Part shown: positions 25,931 through 33,679 of the stretch, one piece after another
How the letters are laid out: every line of letters begins with the position of its first letter
Numbering within the stretch: the stretch's first letter is position 1
Source: Pseudomonas synxantha
GTDB lineage: Bacteria; Pseudomonadota; Gammaproteobacteria; Pseudomonadales; Pseudomonadaceae
Assembly (NCBI RefSeq): GCF_900105675.1
Contig: NZ_LT629786.1
Location: 1,984,001 to 2,048,000 of the forward strand
DNA length: 64,000 bases
Direction of reading: 5' to 3'
The notes under the pieces: model-generated
Database searches by the model: none
What the model saw: only the letters and a program-made list of their open reading frames with translations
Told to the model about the DNA's origin: nothing
Made by a program: the position numbers and the translations under genes

Positions 25931-26730
25931 GCCATGCGGTCATGACGGCCCAGGGAATTTGCCTGGGGTATGCCAGCGGGCCGGTGCTGCAAGGCTTCGA
26001 CTTGCAGCTGCAACCGGGCGAAGTGGTATCGATCCTCGGTCCCAGCGGCGTGGGAAAATCCAGCCTGTTGCGCGTGCTTGCCGGTTTGCAGGTGGCCCAG
26101 GGTGGCAGTGTGCAGGTCTTGGGCGAGCCACTGCGCGGTCCCCATCCCAGGGTGGCGGTGGCGTTTCAAGACCCGAGCCTGTTGCCATGGTTGAACCTGG
26201 AAAAGAATGTGGCTTTCGGCCTGGATTTCGCCCGCCAGCCGCACCTGGCCACAGAAGAGCGACGCCACCGCGTCGACCGTGCGATTGCCGCCGTTGGCCT
26301 GGAGCATGCGCGGCAACAGTTCCCTGCGCAGCTGTCCGGCGGCATGGCTCAGCGCACGGCGCTGGCCCGCTGCCTGGCGCGTCAGCCCCAGGTGTTGCTC
26401 CTCGATGAGCCCTTCGGCGCGTTGGATGAAGTGACCCGCGCCGATATGCAGCACCTGTTGCTCAAGGTCAATCGTGAGCAAGGTTCGGCGGCGGTACTGA
26501 TCACCCACGATATCGATGAGGCACTGCTGCTGTCCGACCGCATCCTACTCCTGGGCAACCGCCCGGCGCGGACCCTGGGCGAATGGCATATTGACCTGCC
26601 ACAACCGCGAGATGAACAGGTCGAGGCCATCGGCGCGCTGCGTATCGATATTCTTAAAACCTTACGGCAGGCGAGCCGCACTCAACCCAACCCCTTGGAA
26701 CAACAGGAGCTTAGCCATGTGTCTGGATGA
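25927..26730 (+). CDS. ABC transporter ATPase, nitrate/sulfonate/taurine type
   Basis: A 267-residue ATP-binding subunit. Walker A is GPSGVGKSS (about residues 38-46), the Q-loop follows in AFQDPSLLPW, the signature is LSGGMAQR and Walker B is VLLLDEPFGALDE. It resembles SsuB/TauB/NrtC. ATGA overlaps join it to the gene before, and the binding-protein gene starts 14 bases inside its end. Confidence 0.94.
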   Translation: MSHAVMTAQGICLGYASGPVLQGFDLQLQPGEVVSILGPSGVGKSSLLRVLAGLQVAQGGSVQVLGEPLRGPHPRVAVAFQDPSLLPWLNLEKNVAFGLDFARQPHLATEERRHRVDRAIAAVGLEHARQQFPAQLSGGMAQRTALARCLARQPQVLLLDEPFGALDEVTRADMQHLLLKVNREQGSAAVLITHDIDEALLLSDRILLLGNRPARTLGEWHIDLPQPRDEQVEAIGALRIDILKTLRQASRTQPNPLEQQELSHVSG

Positions 26731-27916
26731 CTTGACCCACTCGCGCCGTGACTTTCTCAAACTGTCTGCCGTGCTCAGTGCTGCCGGCGCCTTGCCGCTG
26801 TTGAGCAGCCTGCAGGCCCGTGCCGCCAATGAGCCTGACGCGCCGGTACGCATCGGTTACTTGCCGATCACCGACGCCACGCCGCTGCTGGTTGCGCACA
26901 ATAATGGCCTGTTCGAAGCCGAAGGCATCAAGGCTGAACGCCCGGTACTGCTACGTAGTTGGGCCCAGGTGATCGAGGCGTTTATTTCGGGCCAGGTCAA
27001 CGTGATTCACCTGCTGTCGCCGATGACCGTGTGGGCGCGCTACGGCAGCAAGGTGCCGGCCAAGGTCGTGGCGTGGAACCATGTCGGCGGTTCGGGCTTG
27101 ACCGTATCGCCAGGTATCACCGACGTGAAGCAATTGGGCGGCAAGTCGGTGGCTATTCCGTTCTGGTATTCGATCCATAACGTGGTGGTGCAGCAACTGT
27201 TCCGCGACAATGGCCTCACGCCGGTCAGCCGTGCGACCGGCGGCGCGATTGCCGCCAATGAAGTCAACCTGATCGTATTGCCGCCGTCGGACATGCCGCC
27301 TGCGCTGGCCAGCAAGCGCATCGACGGCTACATCGTCGCCGAGCCGTTCAATGCCCTGGCGGAGAACCTCAAGGTCGGTCGTGTGCAGCGCTTTACTGGC
27401 GACGTCTGGCGCAACCACGCGTGCTGCGTAGTGTTCATGCACGAACATGACCTGACCAACCGCCCGGAGTGGTCGCAGAAGGTAGTGAACGCCATCGTCA
27501 AGGCCCAGGTATGGACCCGGGACAACCGCGAAGAGGCGGTGAAGTTGTTGTCCAAGGACGGCCCGAACCGTTACACGCCACATGCCGAGCCGGTGTTGAG
27601 CAAAGTCCTGGCCCCGGCTGCCAGCGACCGCGCTGGCTACCTCGCGGACGGTGCGATCCAGCACGCCAATTGGGACGAACACCGCATCGACTTCCAGCCT
27701 TACCCATTCCCCAGCTATACCGAGGAACTGGTCAGGCGCCTGAAAGACACGCTGATCGAAGGCGACAAGAAATTTCTCGCCGACCTTGATCCGGCCTTCG
27801 TCGCCAAGGATCTGGTGGACGACCGTTTCGTCCGTCATGCGATCGAAGCAGTGGGTGGCATGAAGACGTTCGGCTTGCCGGACGGTTATGAGCGGCACGA
27901 GGAGATTGGCGTTTGA
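26717..27916 (+). CDS. Tat-exported ABC substrate-binding protein (NrtA/SsuA-like)
   Basis: A 399-residue periplasmic binding protein. Residues 9-15 are SRRDFLK, a twin-arginine motif, followed by a hydrophobic stretch and LQARAA as the likely cleavage site; export in folded form is therefore likely. The mature part, RIGYLPITDATPLLVAHNNGL, fits the NMT1/NrtA group that binds nitrate, sulfonates or related anions. AGGAG precedes ATG 26717, which overlaps the ATPase gene. The ligand is unknown; the monooxygenase next door favours an organosulfur or organonitrogen compound. Confidence 0.9.
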   Translation: MCLDDLTHSRRDFLKLSAVLSAAGALPLLSSLQARAANEPDAPVRIGYLPITDATPLLVAHNNGLFEAEGIKAERPVLLRSWAQVIEAFISGQVNVIHLLSPMTVWARYGSKVPAKVVAWNHVGGSGLTVSPGITDVKQLGGKSVAIPFWYSIHNVVVQQLFRDNGLTPVSRATGGAIAANEVNLIVLPPSDMPPALASKRIDGYIVAEPFNALAENLKVGRVQRFTGDVWRNHACCVVFMHEHDLTNRPEWSQKVVNAIVKAQVWTRDNREEAVKLLSKDGPNRYTPHAEPVLSKVLAPAASDRAGYLADGAIQHANWDEHRIDFQPYPFPSYTEELVRRLKDTLIEGDKKFLADLDPAFVAKDLVDDRFVRHAIEAVGGMKTFGLPDGYERHEEIGV

Positions 27917-28683
27917 ACAACGGCAAAACCGTCGTGTGGCCAGGTTGGCTGCTCGGTATCAGTGGCTTGGCAGGCTTGTTGGTGTTGTGGTGGCTGGGGG
28001 TGAAGGTGTTTGGCGAGGCCGATGGTTTGTCGGCGCGCTTTTCCCTGGCGTCCACCGCCAGCAGCCTATGGGAATTGCTTGGGCGCAGCGAGTTGTATCT
28101 GCATATCGCGGTGAGCCTCAAGCGTATCGTTGTAGGGTTGTTCCTGGCGCTGTTGGTGGGCGTACCCTTGGGGCTGCTGGTAGGCAGTTCGCGTAACCTG
28201 GAGGCGGCGACTACACCGGCCTTCCAGTTTCTGCGGATGATCTCGCCACTGTCCTGGATGCCTATCGTGGTGATGCTGATGGGGGTAGGGGACCAGCCCA
28301 TCTACTTCCTGCTGGCCTTCGCTGCCGTATGGCCGATCATGCTCAACACCGCAGCTGGCGTGCGTCAGCTGGACCCGCGCTGGTTGCAGTTGAGTAAAAG
28401 CTTGAGTGCCACACGTTGGGAAACGCTGCGCCGGGTCATCATTCCGGGCGTGGTCGGGCATGTGCTGACTGGCGTGCGCCTGGCAATTGGCATCTTGTGG
28501 ATCGTACTGGTGCCATGCGAAATGCTTGGGGTCAGTGCAGGGCTTGGCTATTACATCCTCGATACCCGCGACCGCCTTGCGTATTCGGAATTGATGGCGA
28601 TGGTTGTGTTAATCGGGTTGCTGGGGTTTGCCCTGGATGCGTTTGCGCGATGGCTGCATCAGCGATGGGTGCACGCGAGTTGA
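27913..28683 (+). CDS. ABC transporter permease (SsuC/TauC-like)
   Basis: A 256-residue inner-membrane permease with about six helices. The EAA-loop region reads FAAVWPIMLNTAAGVRQLDP, normal for BPD_transp_1 permeases. The start is TTG 27913, overlapping the binding-protein stop by 4 bases with GGAG at suitable distance. It completes the importer with the two preceding genes. Confidence 0.92.
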   Translation: MNNGKTVVWPGWLLGISGLAGLLVLWWLGVKVFGEADGLSARFSLASTASSLWELLGRSELYLHIAVSLKRIVVGLFLALLVGVPLGLLVGSSRNLEAATTPAFQFLRMISPLSWMPIVVMLMGVGDQPIYFLLAFAAVWPIMLNTAAGVRQLDPRWLQLSKSLSATRWETLRRVIIPGVVGHVLTGVRLAIGILWIVLVPCEMLGVSAGLGYYILDTRDRLAYSELMAMVVLIGLLGFALDAFARWLHQRWVHAS

Positions 28684-28730
28684 ACGCCAAGGGAGCCAAA
28701 GCGAATCATCGGCTGTAACATAACCCTCCC

Positions 28731-28754
28731 TGTAGGATCGAGCTTGTTCGCGTC
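28731..28754. repeat. Single degenerate REP-like unit
   Basis: TGTAGGATCGAGCTTGTTCGCG resembles half of the REPIN at 15.4 kb (GGAGCGAGCTTxCTCGCG) but is degenerate and unpaired. Confidence 0.4.
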
Positions 28755-28800
28755 TACGGGGAAGTAATCTTGTTACATATCCAAGGTCCAGGAACCCGTC

Positions 28801-28995
28801 ATGACCCAAAAGCAACGCTTGAAATATTCGATCCTGATTTCCCTGGTAGTGCTGGCGTCGATGTTTGGCCTGTCCTACCTGCAGAATATCGGGGTGATCA
28901 GCGAAAAAACTTTCCAGTACCTGGCCATTGCGATTGCCGTGGTGGTCGTGGTGATCAACGGCATCATGCGCCGCAAGGTCAAGCCCAACTTCTGA
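28801..28995 (+). CDS. Small two-helix membrane protein
   Basis: A 64-residue protein with two hydrophobic helices (about residues 9-26 and 40-56) and a basic tail RRKVKPN. I do not recognise the family. CCAGGAACCCGTC precedes ATG 28801, giving a weak ribosome site. Its stop lies one base before the convergent Fur-like gene stop. Function unknown. Confidence 0.65.
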   Translation: MTQKQRLKYSILISLVVLASMFGLSYLQNIGVISEKTFQYLAIAIAVVVVVINGIMRRKVKPNF

Positions 28996-28996
28996 G

Positions 28997-29377
28997 TCAG
29001 GCCCGATCCTCGAGCACTTTGGCAGCCTCTTCATGGAGGCTGTAGCTCTTGTCGGCATTCAATGTGATCACGCCCTCGCTGCACAGACGCTTGAGCACCT
29101 CTCGCACACTGAGAAACGACAACGGGATGCCCAGCTCCAGCAAATGGCTGTGCACACCCCGCACCCCCAGCGTGCGCTGGTTGTCGGCAGCGGTGAGGAG
29201 GGCGTCGATGACCTTCAGCCGAATCAGGCTGGTGCGCAAACCGAAACACTTGAGCAAATGGCGGATGCGCTGGTTGCCCTGCTGTTCGGGCAGCTTGCCG
29301 AACGCTTGTGTGCTATTGCCGAAGCTGGAATCGGCAGTCGGTGAATGTCCATCCGTGGGCACTTGCGGGTTATACAT
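28997..29377 (-). CDS. Fur-like winged-helix regulator
   Basis: A 126-residue protein. After a 35-residue polar N-terminus comes a Fur-type DNA-binding domain: RIRHLLKCFGLRTSLIRLKVIDALL, then GVHSHLLELGIPLSFLSVREVLKRL. The Fur dimerisation domain and its His/Cys metal sites are absent, so it probably does not sense iron the usual way. ATG 29377 has AAGGAG; the frame to 29512 is not supported. It diverges from pvdQ across a 236-base gap that carries a PvdS-type promoter, suggesting a link to iron control. Confidence 0.75.
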   Translation of the reverse strand: MYNPQVPTDGHSPTADSSFGNSTQAFGKLPEQQGNQRIRHLLKCFGLRTSLIRLKVIDALLTAADNQRTLGVRGVHSHLLELGIPLSFLSVREVLKRLCSEGVITLNADKSYSLHEEAAKVLEDRA

Positions 29378-29532
29378 GCATAAACTCCTTTTCAGAGCCG
29401 GATCAGAAAAAGATGGCGCTCTTAAGTAATAAGACGAACGAGGGGCGCAAATCATGAAACGGTGGATGTAGAAAATTTGTCGGTATCGGATTGGACACAC
29501 CTCGACCGCCACTGATAATCGTCTCTGCCGAC

Positions 29533-29556
29533 TAAATTACTCCTGGCTATTCGCGT
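29533..29556 (+). promoter_or_regulatory. PvdS-type (iron starvation) promoter of pvdQ
   Basis: TAAAT at 29533-29537 and CGT at 29554-29556 are separated by exactly 16 bases. This is the consensus of the extracytoplasmic sigma factor PvdS. It lies 58 bases before the pvdQ start, on the right strand. Confidence 0.7.
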
Positions 29557-29613
29557 TCTTACGGTGGGGTAACCATCCCTCGTAAGGGTGTTCAATTTGA
29601 CTGTGGAGTCGGT

Positions 29614-31893
29614 GTGATTATTTCCAACGGGTTGTCCAGGGTAGGTGTGGCAGGGCTGTTGCTGGGGGTGAGCCTGGCCGCATCGGCACGGGAACCAGTA
29701 ACGCAGGCGTCGGCGGATATCCGCCGTACCAGTTACGGTGTACCGCATATTCGCGCTAACGATGAGCGTGGCCTGGGAGTTGGTATCGGGTACGCCTATG
29801 CCCAGGACAACTTGTGCTTGCTGGCTAATGAAATAGTGACGGTCAATGGCGAGCGCGCCAAGTTTTTCGGCCCGGAACAAGCCACCCTGGAAGAGCGCAA
29901 CAACCTCGCCAGCGATGTGTTCTTCGCCTGGCTGAATAACCCCGAAGCGGTGGCCTCCTTCTGGAAAGCGCAAACCCCGGAGCTGCAACAGCGCATCCAA
30001 GGCTACGTGGCCGGCTATAACCGTTATCTCAAGGAGCAGGGCGCCCCGGCACAATGCCAGGCAGCCTGGGTTCGGCCATTGGTGGTTGAAGATCTTGTGA
30101 AGTTGACCCGCAGGCTATTGGCGGAAGGGGGTGTCGGCCAATTCGCCGAAGCCTTGGTGGGGGCTACACCGCCTCAAGCCATCGCCAGTGTGCAACCCAG
30201 TGCCAAAGCCTTTGAACTGGCCGCCGCCAGCCAGCAGCGCTTCACCCTGGACCGAGGCAGCAATGCCGTCGCCGTCGGCCGTGACCGTTCCTTCAATGGC
30301 CGTGGCATGCTGCTGGCCAACCCGCACTTCCCCTGGGTAGGCGGCATGCGCTTTTACGAGATGCACCTGACCATCCCCGGGCAGCTGGATGTGATGGGCG
30401 CTGCCTTGCCGGGCCTGCCGGTGGTAAATATCGGTTTCAACCAGCATGTGGCGTGGACGCATACCGTGGATACGTCCAAGCATTTCACCCTGTACCGCCT
30501 GACCCTCGATCCCAAGGACTCCACCCGTTACCTGCTGGACGGCAACTCCATCCCCCTGGACAAGACGACCGTGACGGTGCAGGTCAAGCAAGCTGACGGC
30601 AGCCTCAAGGACGTGACCCATACGGTCTACAGTTCGCAGTTCGGCCCCGTTGTGCAATGGCCGGGCAAGCTCGACTGGGACAGCCACTACGCCTTCAGCC
30701 TGCGCGATGCCAACCTGGGTAACGACCGGGTGCTGCAACAGTGGTACGCCATGAACCGCGCCGGCAGCCTCAAGGAACTGCAAACCTCGGTACACACCCT
30801 GCAAGGCATTCCCTGGGTCAATACCCTGGCCGCCGATGACCAGGGCCAAAGCCTGTACATGAACCTGTCGGTGGTGCCCAACGTCAGCGCCGCCAAGCTC
30901 GCCCAATGCAGCGACCCGCGGGCCGGCCTGCAAATGATCATGCTCGACGGCGCTCACAGCGCCTGCGCCTGGGACATCGACCCGCGCGCTGCCCAGGCCG
31001 GCATCTTCCCGGCCGACCAGTTGCCACAGCTGCAGCGCACCGACTATGTGCAGCACTCTAACGATTCCGCCTGGATGGCCAACCCCAAGGCGCCGTTGAC
31101 AGGCTTCTCGCCGGTGATCAGCCAGGACAACATCGGCCTCGGCCCACGCGCCCGCTTTGCCATCCAACGCCTGCAGTCCCTGGACAAACACCCCATCAGC
31201 GTTGCAGACCTGCAAAACATGGTCATGGACAACCAGGTGTATCTGGCGGGCCAAGTCATGCCCGACCTGCTGGCGTTCTGCGCCAAACACCTGGGCGCCG
31301 ACGCCGCTGCGCTACAACCGCTGTGTGCCAGCCTGAAAGACTGGGACCAGCACGCCAACCTCGACAGCGGCGTGGGCCTGGTGCACTTCATCAACCTGAT
31401 GCAGCACCTGCAGCAAATCCCCGACGCCTGGCGCGTGGCCTTCGACCCGGCCCGCCCTCTGACCACCCCAACCGGCCTCGCCATCGACCGCGCCCCCGTT
31501 GCCAAGGCCCTGCGTGAAGCCATGTTGGCCTCCAGTGCAGAGGTCAACAAGCTTGGCCTGAAGCGCTGGGGCGATATCCAAGTCTCCGGCCAAATCCCCA
31601 TCCACGGCGGCCCGCAGGAACTGGGTATCTACAACGCCATGCAAACCGTGCCCCGCGCCGACGGCAAACGCGAAGTCGTCAGCGGCACCAGCTACCTGCA
31701 AATCGTCACCTTCGACGACAAAGGTCCCAACGCGGTAGGCGTGCTGGCGTTTTCCGAATCCAGCAACCCAGCGTCCAACTACTCAAAGGACCAGACCCAA
31801 GCCTTCTCCGAGAAAAAACTGCGCCCACTGCCGTTCACTGACGCCCAGATCAAGGCCGATCCACAGTACCAAGTCCAGGCAGTGAAGGAGTAG
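29614..31893 (+). CDS. pvdQ: PvdQ-type acylase (pyoverdine maturation / AHL acylase)
   Basis: A 759-residue Ntn-hydrolase of the penicillin acylase family, close to the 762 residues of PvdQ. Residues 1-25 form a Sec signal peptide (GVAGLLLGVSLAASA). The auto-processing point is readable as DRGSNAVAVG, with the nucleophile at Ser 216, as in PvdQ. PvdQ removes the fatty acyl chain from the pyoverdine precursor in the periplasm and can cleave long-chain acyl-homoserine lactones. The start is GTG 29614 with GGAG upstream. The PvdS-type promoter supports the pyoverdine role. Confidence 0.9.
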   Translation: MIISNGLSRVGVAGLLLGVSLAASAREPVTQASADIRRTSYGVPHIRANDERGLGVGIGYAYAQDNLCLLANEIVTVNGERAKFFGPEQATLEERNNLASDVFFAWLNNPEAVASFWKAQTPELQQRIQGYVAGYNRYLKEQGAPAQCQAAWVRPLVVEDLVKLTRRLLAEGGVGQFAEALVGATPPQAIASVQPSAKAFELAAASQQRFTLDRGSNAVAVGRDRSFNGRGMLLANPHFPWVGGMRFYEMHLTIPGQLDVMGAALPGLPVVNIGFNQHVAWTHTVDTSKHFTLYRLTLDPKDSTRYLLDGNSIPLDKTTVTVQVKQADGSLKDVTHTVYSSQFGPVVQWPGKLDWDSHYAFSLRDANLGNDRVLQQWYAMNRAGSLKELQTSVHTLQGIPWVNTLAADDQGQSLYMNLSVVPNVSAAKLAQCSDPRAGLQMIMLDGAHSACAWDIDPRAAQAGIFPADQLPQLQRTDYVQHSNDSAWMANPKAPLTGFSPVISQDNIGLGPRARFAIQRLQSLDKHPISVADLQNMVMDNQVYLAGQVMPDLLAFCAKHLGADAAALQPLCASLKDWDQHANLDSGVGLVHFINLMQHLQQIPDAWRVAFDPARPLTTPTGLAIDRAPVAKALREAMLASSAEVNKLGLKRWGDIQVSGQIPIHGGPQELGIYNAMQTVPRADGKREVVSGTSYLQIVTFDDKGPNAVGVLAFSESSNPASNYSKDQTQAFSEKKLRPLPFTDAQIKADPQYQVQAVKE

Positions 31894-31901
31894 GGCAGGC
31901 A

Positions 31902-31952
31902 TGCAACCCCTTGATGCCAAGGCAGAATATTTTTTGAAATCAAGGGGTTGCA
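31902..31952. terminator. Long inverted repeat after pvdQ
   Basis: TGCAACCCCTTGAT (31902-31915) and ATCAAGGGGTTGCA (31939-31952) are perfect 14-base inverted arms around a 23-base loop, 8 bases past the pvdQ stop. No clean U-tract follows; it may be a terminator or a remnant repeat. Confidence 0.45.
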
Positions 31953-31976
31953 GGCATAGGCAAATGAGTACATAAT
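31948..31976 (+). promoter_or_regulatory. Candidate tRNA-Cys promoter
   Basis: TTGCAG (31948-31953) and CATAAT (31971-31976) are 17 bases apart, followed by a GC-rich discriminator (GGCGCCC) that is usual for stable-RNA promoters under stringent control. The start of the tRNA is about 130 bases on, so a leader is implied. Confidence 0.4.
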
Positions 31977-32107
31977 GGCGCCCATCGAACGCAATGAAGC
32001 ATTAAAAACTTCAATGTATTCAATGATTTAGAGTAGAGGCAAGCTTCACATAGCCCACTCAAGTTTGTATGCGGTGAATGTCAGCAGCAAGGGCATTGAT
32101 CGTTTGA

Positions 32108-32181
32108 GGCCGAGTAGCAAAATGGTTATGCAGCGGATTGCAAATCCGCCTACGCCGGTTCGATTCCGACCTCGGCCTCCA
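32108..32181 (+). tRNA. tRNA-Cys (anticodon GCA), CCA encoded
   Basis: The 74-base cloverleaf has the acceptor stem GGCCGAG/CTCGGCC, the anticodon loop GATTGCAAATC giving GCA, and the T-arm GCCGGTTCGATTCCGAC. The CCA end is genomic. It is the likely attB of the prophage, whose integrase gene ends 156 bases downstream. Confidence 0.97.
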
Positions 32182-32190
32182 CTCTTAAAG

Positions 32191-32221
32191 CCCCGTAGAT
32201 CAATGGTCTACGGGGTTTTTT
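32191..32221 (+). terminator. Intrinsic terminator of tRNA-Cys
   Basis: CCCCGTAGA (32191-32199) pairs with TCTACGGGG (32207-32215) around a 7-base loop, followed by TTTTTT. Confidence 0.9.
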
Positions 32222-32238
32222 ATTGCCTGCGATTTGGG

Positions 32239-32273
32239 ATCGTTTCCGCAACTTTTAGTATCGTTTCCGCAAC
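32239..32273. repeat. 14-base direct repeats beside int (candidate arm-type sites)
   Basis: ATCGTTTCCGCAAC occurs at 32239-32252 and 32260-32273, exactly 21 bases apart, two helical turns. An imperfect inverted form (GGTTGTGAAACG) lies near 32299-32310. Such spaced repeats between attL and the integrase gene fit arm-type integrase or excisionase binding sites. Confidence 0.5.
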
Positions 32274-32337
32274 CCCCGCAATATTTGGAAGCTTTGGGGG
32301 TTGTGAAACGTACCTGGCGCGGGAAGGTTTTGAGGTG

Positions 32338-33402
32338 TTATTTCGTAGGTTTGACGATCTCGCCAACTCTGCGATAGACCTTCTTGGTCATCTCTTCGGT
32401 GCTGTGGCCAAGCAAGCGGCTGGCGTGTGTTAACTCGATCTCGCTAGCAGCCTTCGGTCGTATATCCTTGAACTGGAACTGGCGGATCAGCACGGCCAGC
32501 GCGTTGTCGCCAGCAGCGCCTGCCTTGATTGCTGCATTCTCGCGCGCGTCGTCCCAGCGATTGCGTAGCATCTGCTGGCTCATACGGAGCCCGGACGTGT
32601 TAGTGATCAGTCGCGATGTTTTTATGCCGTTGAGCGCACGACGCTCTTGCAGGTCATTGATGAAGGCGCTGAGCCCAGACTGCACACCTTCATCTTCCAG
32701 GCGCAGGCGAAGCTTCTTCGCAGTTTTTCCCTGCTTGACCATTAAGAACCCGGCGTTCAGATCGGTGGTGGCAACTGCGAGCACGTCCGCAGGGCGCTGC
32801 CCGGTCAAGTAGGCTAAGTCCATGGCATCCTTGAGTTCCTGCACGGCTGCATCGTAAACCGCATTCCACACGATATCGCCGGCGTAATAGTCCCGTGGAG
32901 TCTCTTTGTTGCGGCGAACACCGAAGCAAGGGTTGGCGTTGCTGGTCAGGCCCCACTCACGGGCTATCGTGAACATATGCGATAGCAGCGCGATTTCACG
33001 GTTGGCCCTGACTTTTGCAGTCCTGGCGTCCCGGTACTGCGCAACTACCTGGGGCGTTATAGAATCAATGGGGGCTTTTTCAAACGCTTTCCTGAGTTGC
33101 TTGAGTTCTTTCATGTTGTCGGACTGGGTGCGCAGCCCCTTGGTGGGGATGATCTCCTTCACGTACCTATCGAACAAAAAGCCCAGCAAGTGGCTGGGCT
33201 TCGGTGGCGCTCGTCGCTCCAGCCTGGCCCATTCCACTTTTGCCTGGTCGAGGTCGCCGCCCAGGGGAATCTCTTTACGTTTGCCGTTGGCGTCCCTGCC
33301 ATTGTAGTAATACCCCGTCCATATCTTGCCGCTCTTGAGTGTGGCATTGCGGCGGATCATGCGCGGTGGCAGGTCCAGATTGGCTGCATTTTTCCTTCGC
33401 AT
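32338..33402 (-). CDS. Tyrosine-type prophage integrase
   Basis: A 354-residue tyrosine recombinase. The N-terminal arm-binding part starts RRKNAANLDLPPRMI and is followed by a core-binding domain. Catalytic residues are the Arg in LTGQRPADVL, FKDIRPK (Lys in the place of the usual box II His, then Arg), the His in RLLGHSTEEM and the Tyr in KKVYRR. The gene ends 156 bases from tRNA-Cys, and starts 4 bases from the DUF4224 gene stop. It should integrate and, with a partner, excise the prophage at tRNA-Cys. Confidence 0.94.
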   Translation of the reverse strand: MRRKNAANLDLPPRMIRRNATLKSGKIWTGYYYNGRDANGKRKEIPLGGDLDQAKVEWARLERRAPPKPSHLLGFLFDRYVKEIIPTKGLRTQSDNMKELKQLRKAFEKAPIDSITPQVVAQYRDARTAKVRANREIALLSHMFTIAREWGLTSNANPCFGVRRNKETPRDYYAGDIVWNAVYDAAVQELKDAMDLAYLTGQRPADVLAVATTDLNAGFLMVKQGKTAKKLRLRLEDEGVQSGLSAFINDLQERRALNGIKTSRLITNTSGLRMSQQMLRNRWDDARENAAIKAGAAGDNALAVLIRQFQFKDIRPKAASEIELTHASRLLGHSTEEMTKKVYRRVGEIVKPTK

Positions 33403-33405
33403 TGG

Positions 33406-33669
33406 TCAGCTCACATTCGCCAGGTCGAGCGTCCAGGTTTCTGCCGCTGGGTTCACGGCAGAGGGCGTTACGCCTGCAAGCTTCATTCGGGCATACACGC
33501 GGCCCACGATCGGGCGACGGGCACCGGTCAGAACATGCTCCCAGTGATTTTCGTTCAACCACTGAATTTGCTTGGACGGGATCTGATAGCCGGTGATGGT
33601 GGCTAGCTCTTCGTCGGCCAGGGTCTCGCTTTGGAATTCCATCTTGTAGTGGGAAGTGGTGTTGTTCAT
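33406..33669 (-). CDS. DUF4224 protein next to integrase
   Basis: An 87-residue protein with LADEELATITGYQIPSKQIQWLNENHW and RPIVGRVYARMKL, the DUF4224 pattern commonly found beside phage integrases. The first part looks like a small helix-turn-helix; a role as excisionase or integration regulator is an inference from position. ATG 33669 has GAGGGA upstream; the frame to 33690 is not needed. Confidence 0.75.
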   Translation of the reverse strand: MNNTTSHYKMEFQSETLADEELATITGYQIPSKQIQWLNENHWEHVLTGARRPIVGRVYARMKLAGVTPSAVNPAAETWTLDLANVS

Positions 33670-33679
33670 GGCAAGTCCC

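Larger units (their letters stand above)
32108..32337. other. Probable left attachment region (attL)
   Basis: The prophage integrase lies directly beyond the intact tRNA-Cys, the classical arrangement when a phage restores the 3' end of a tRNA. The core should lie within the tRNA 3' half. The matching attR is beyond the right edge, so the core cannot be delimited. Confidence 0.4.
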
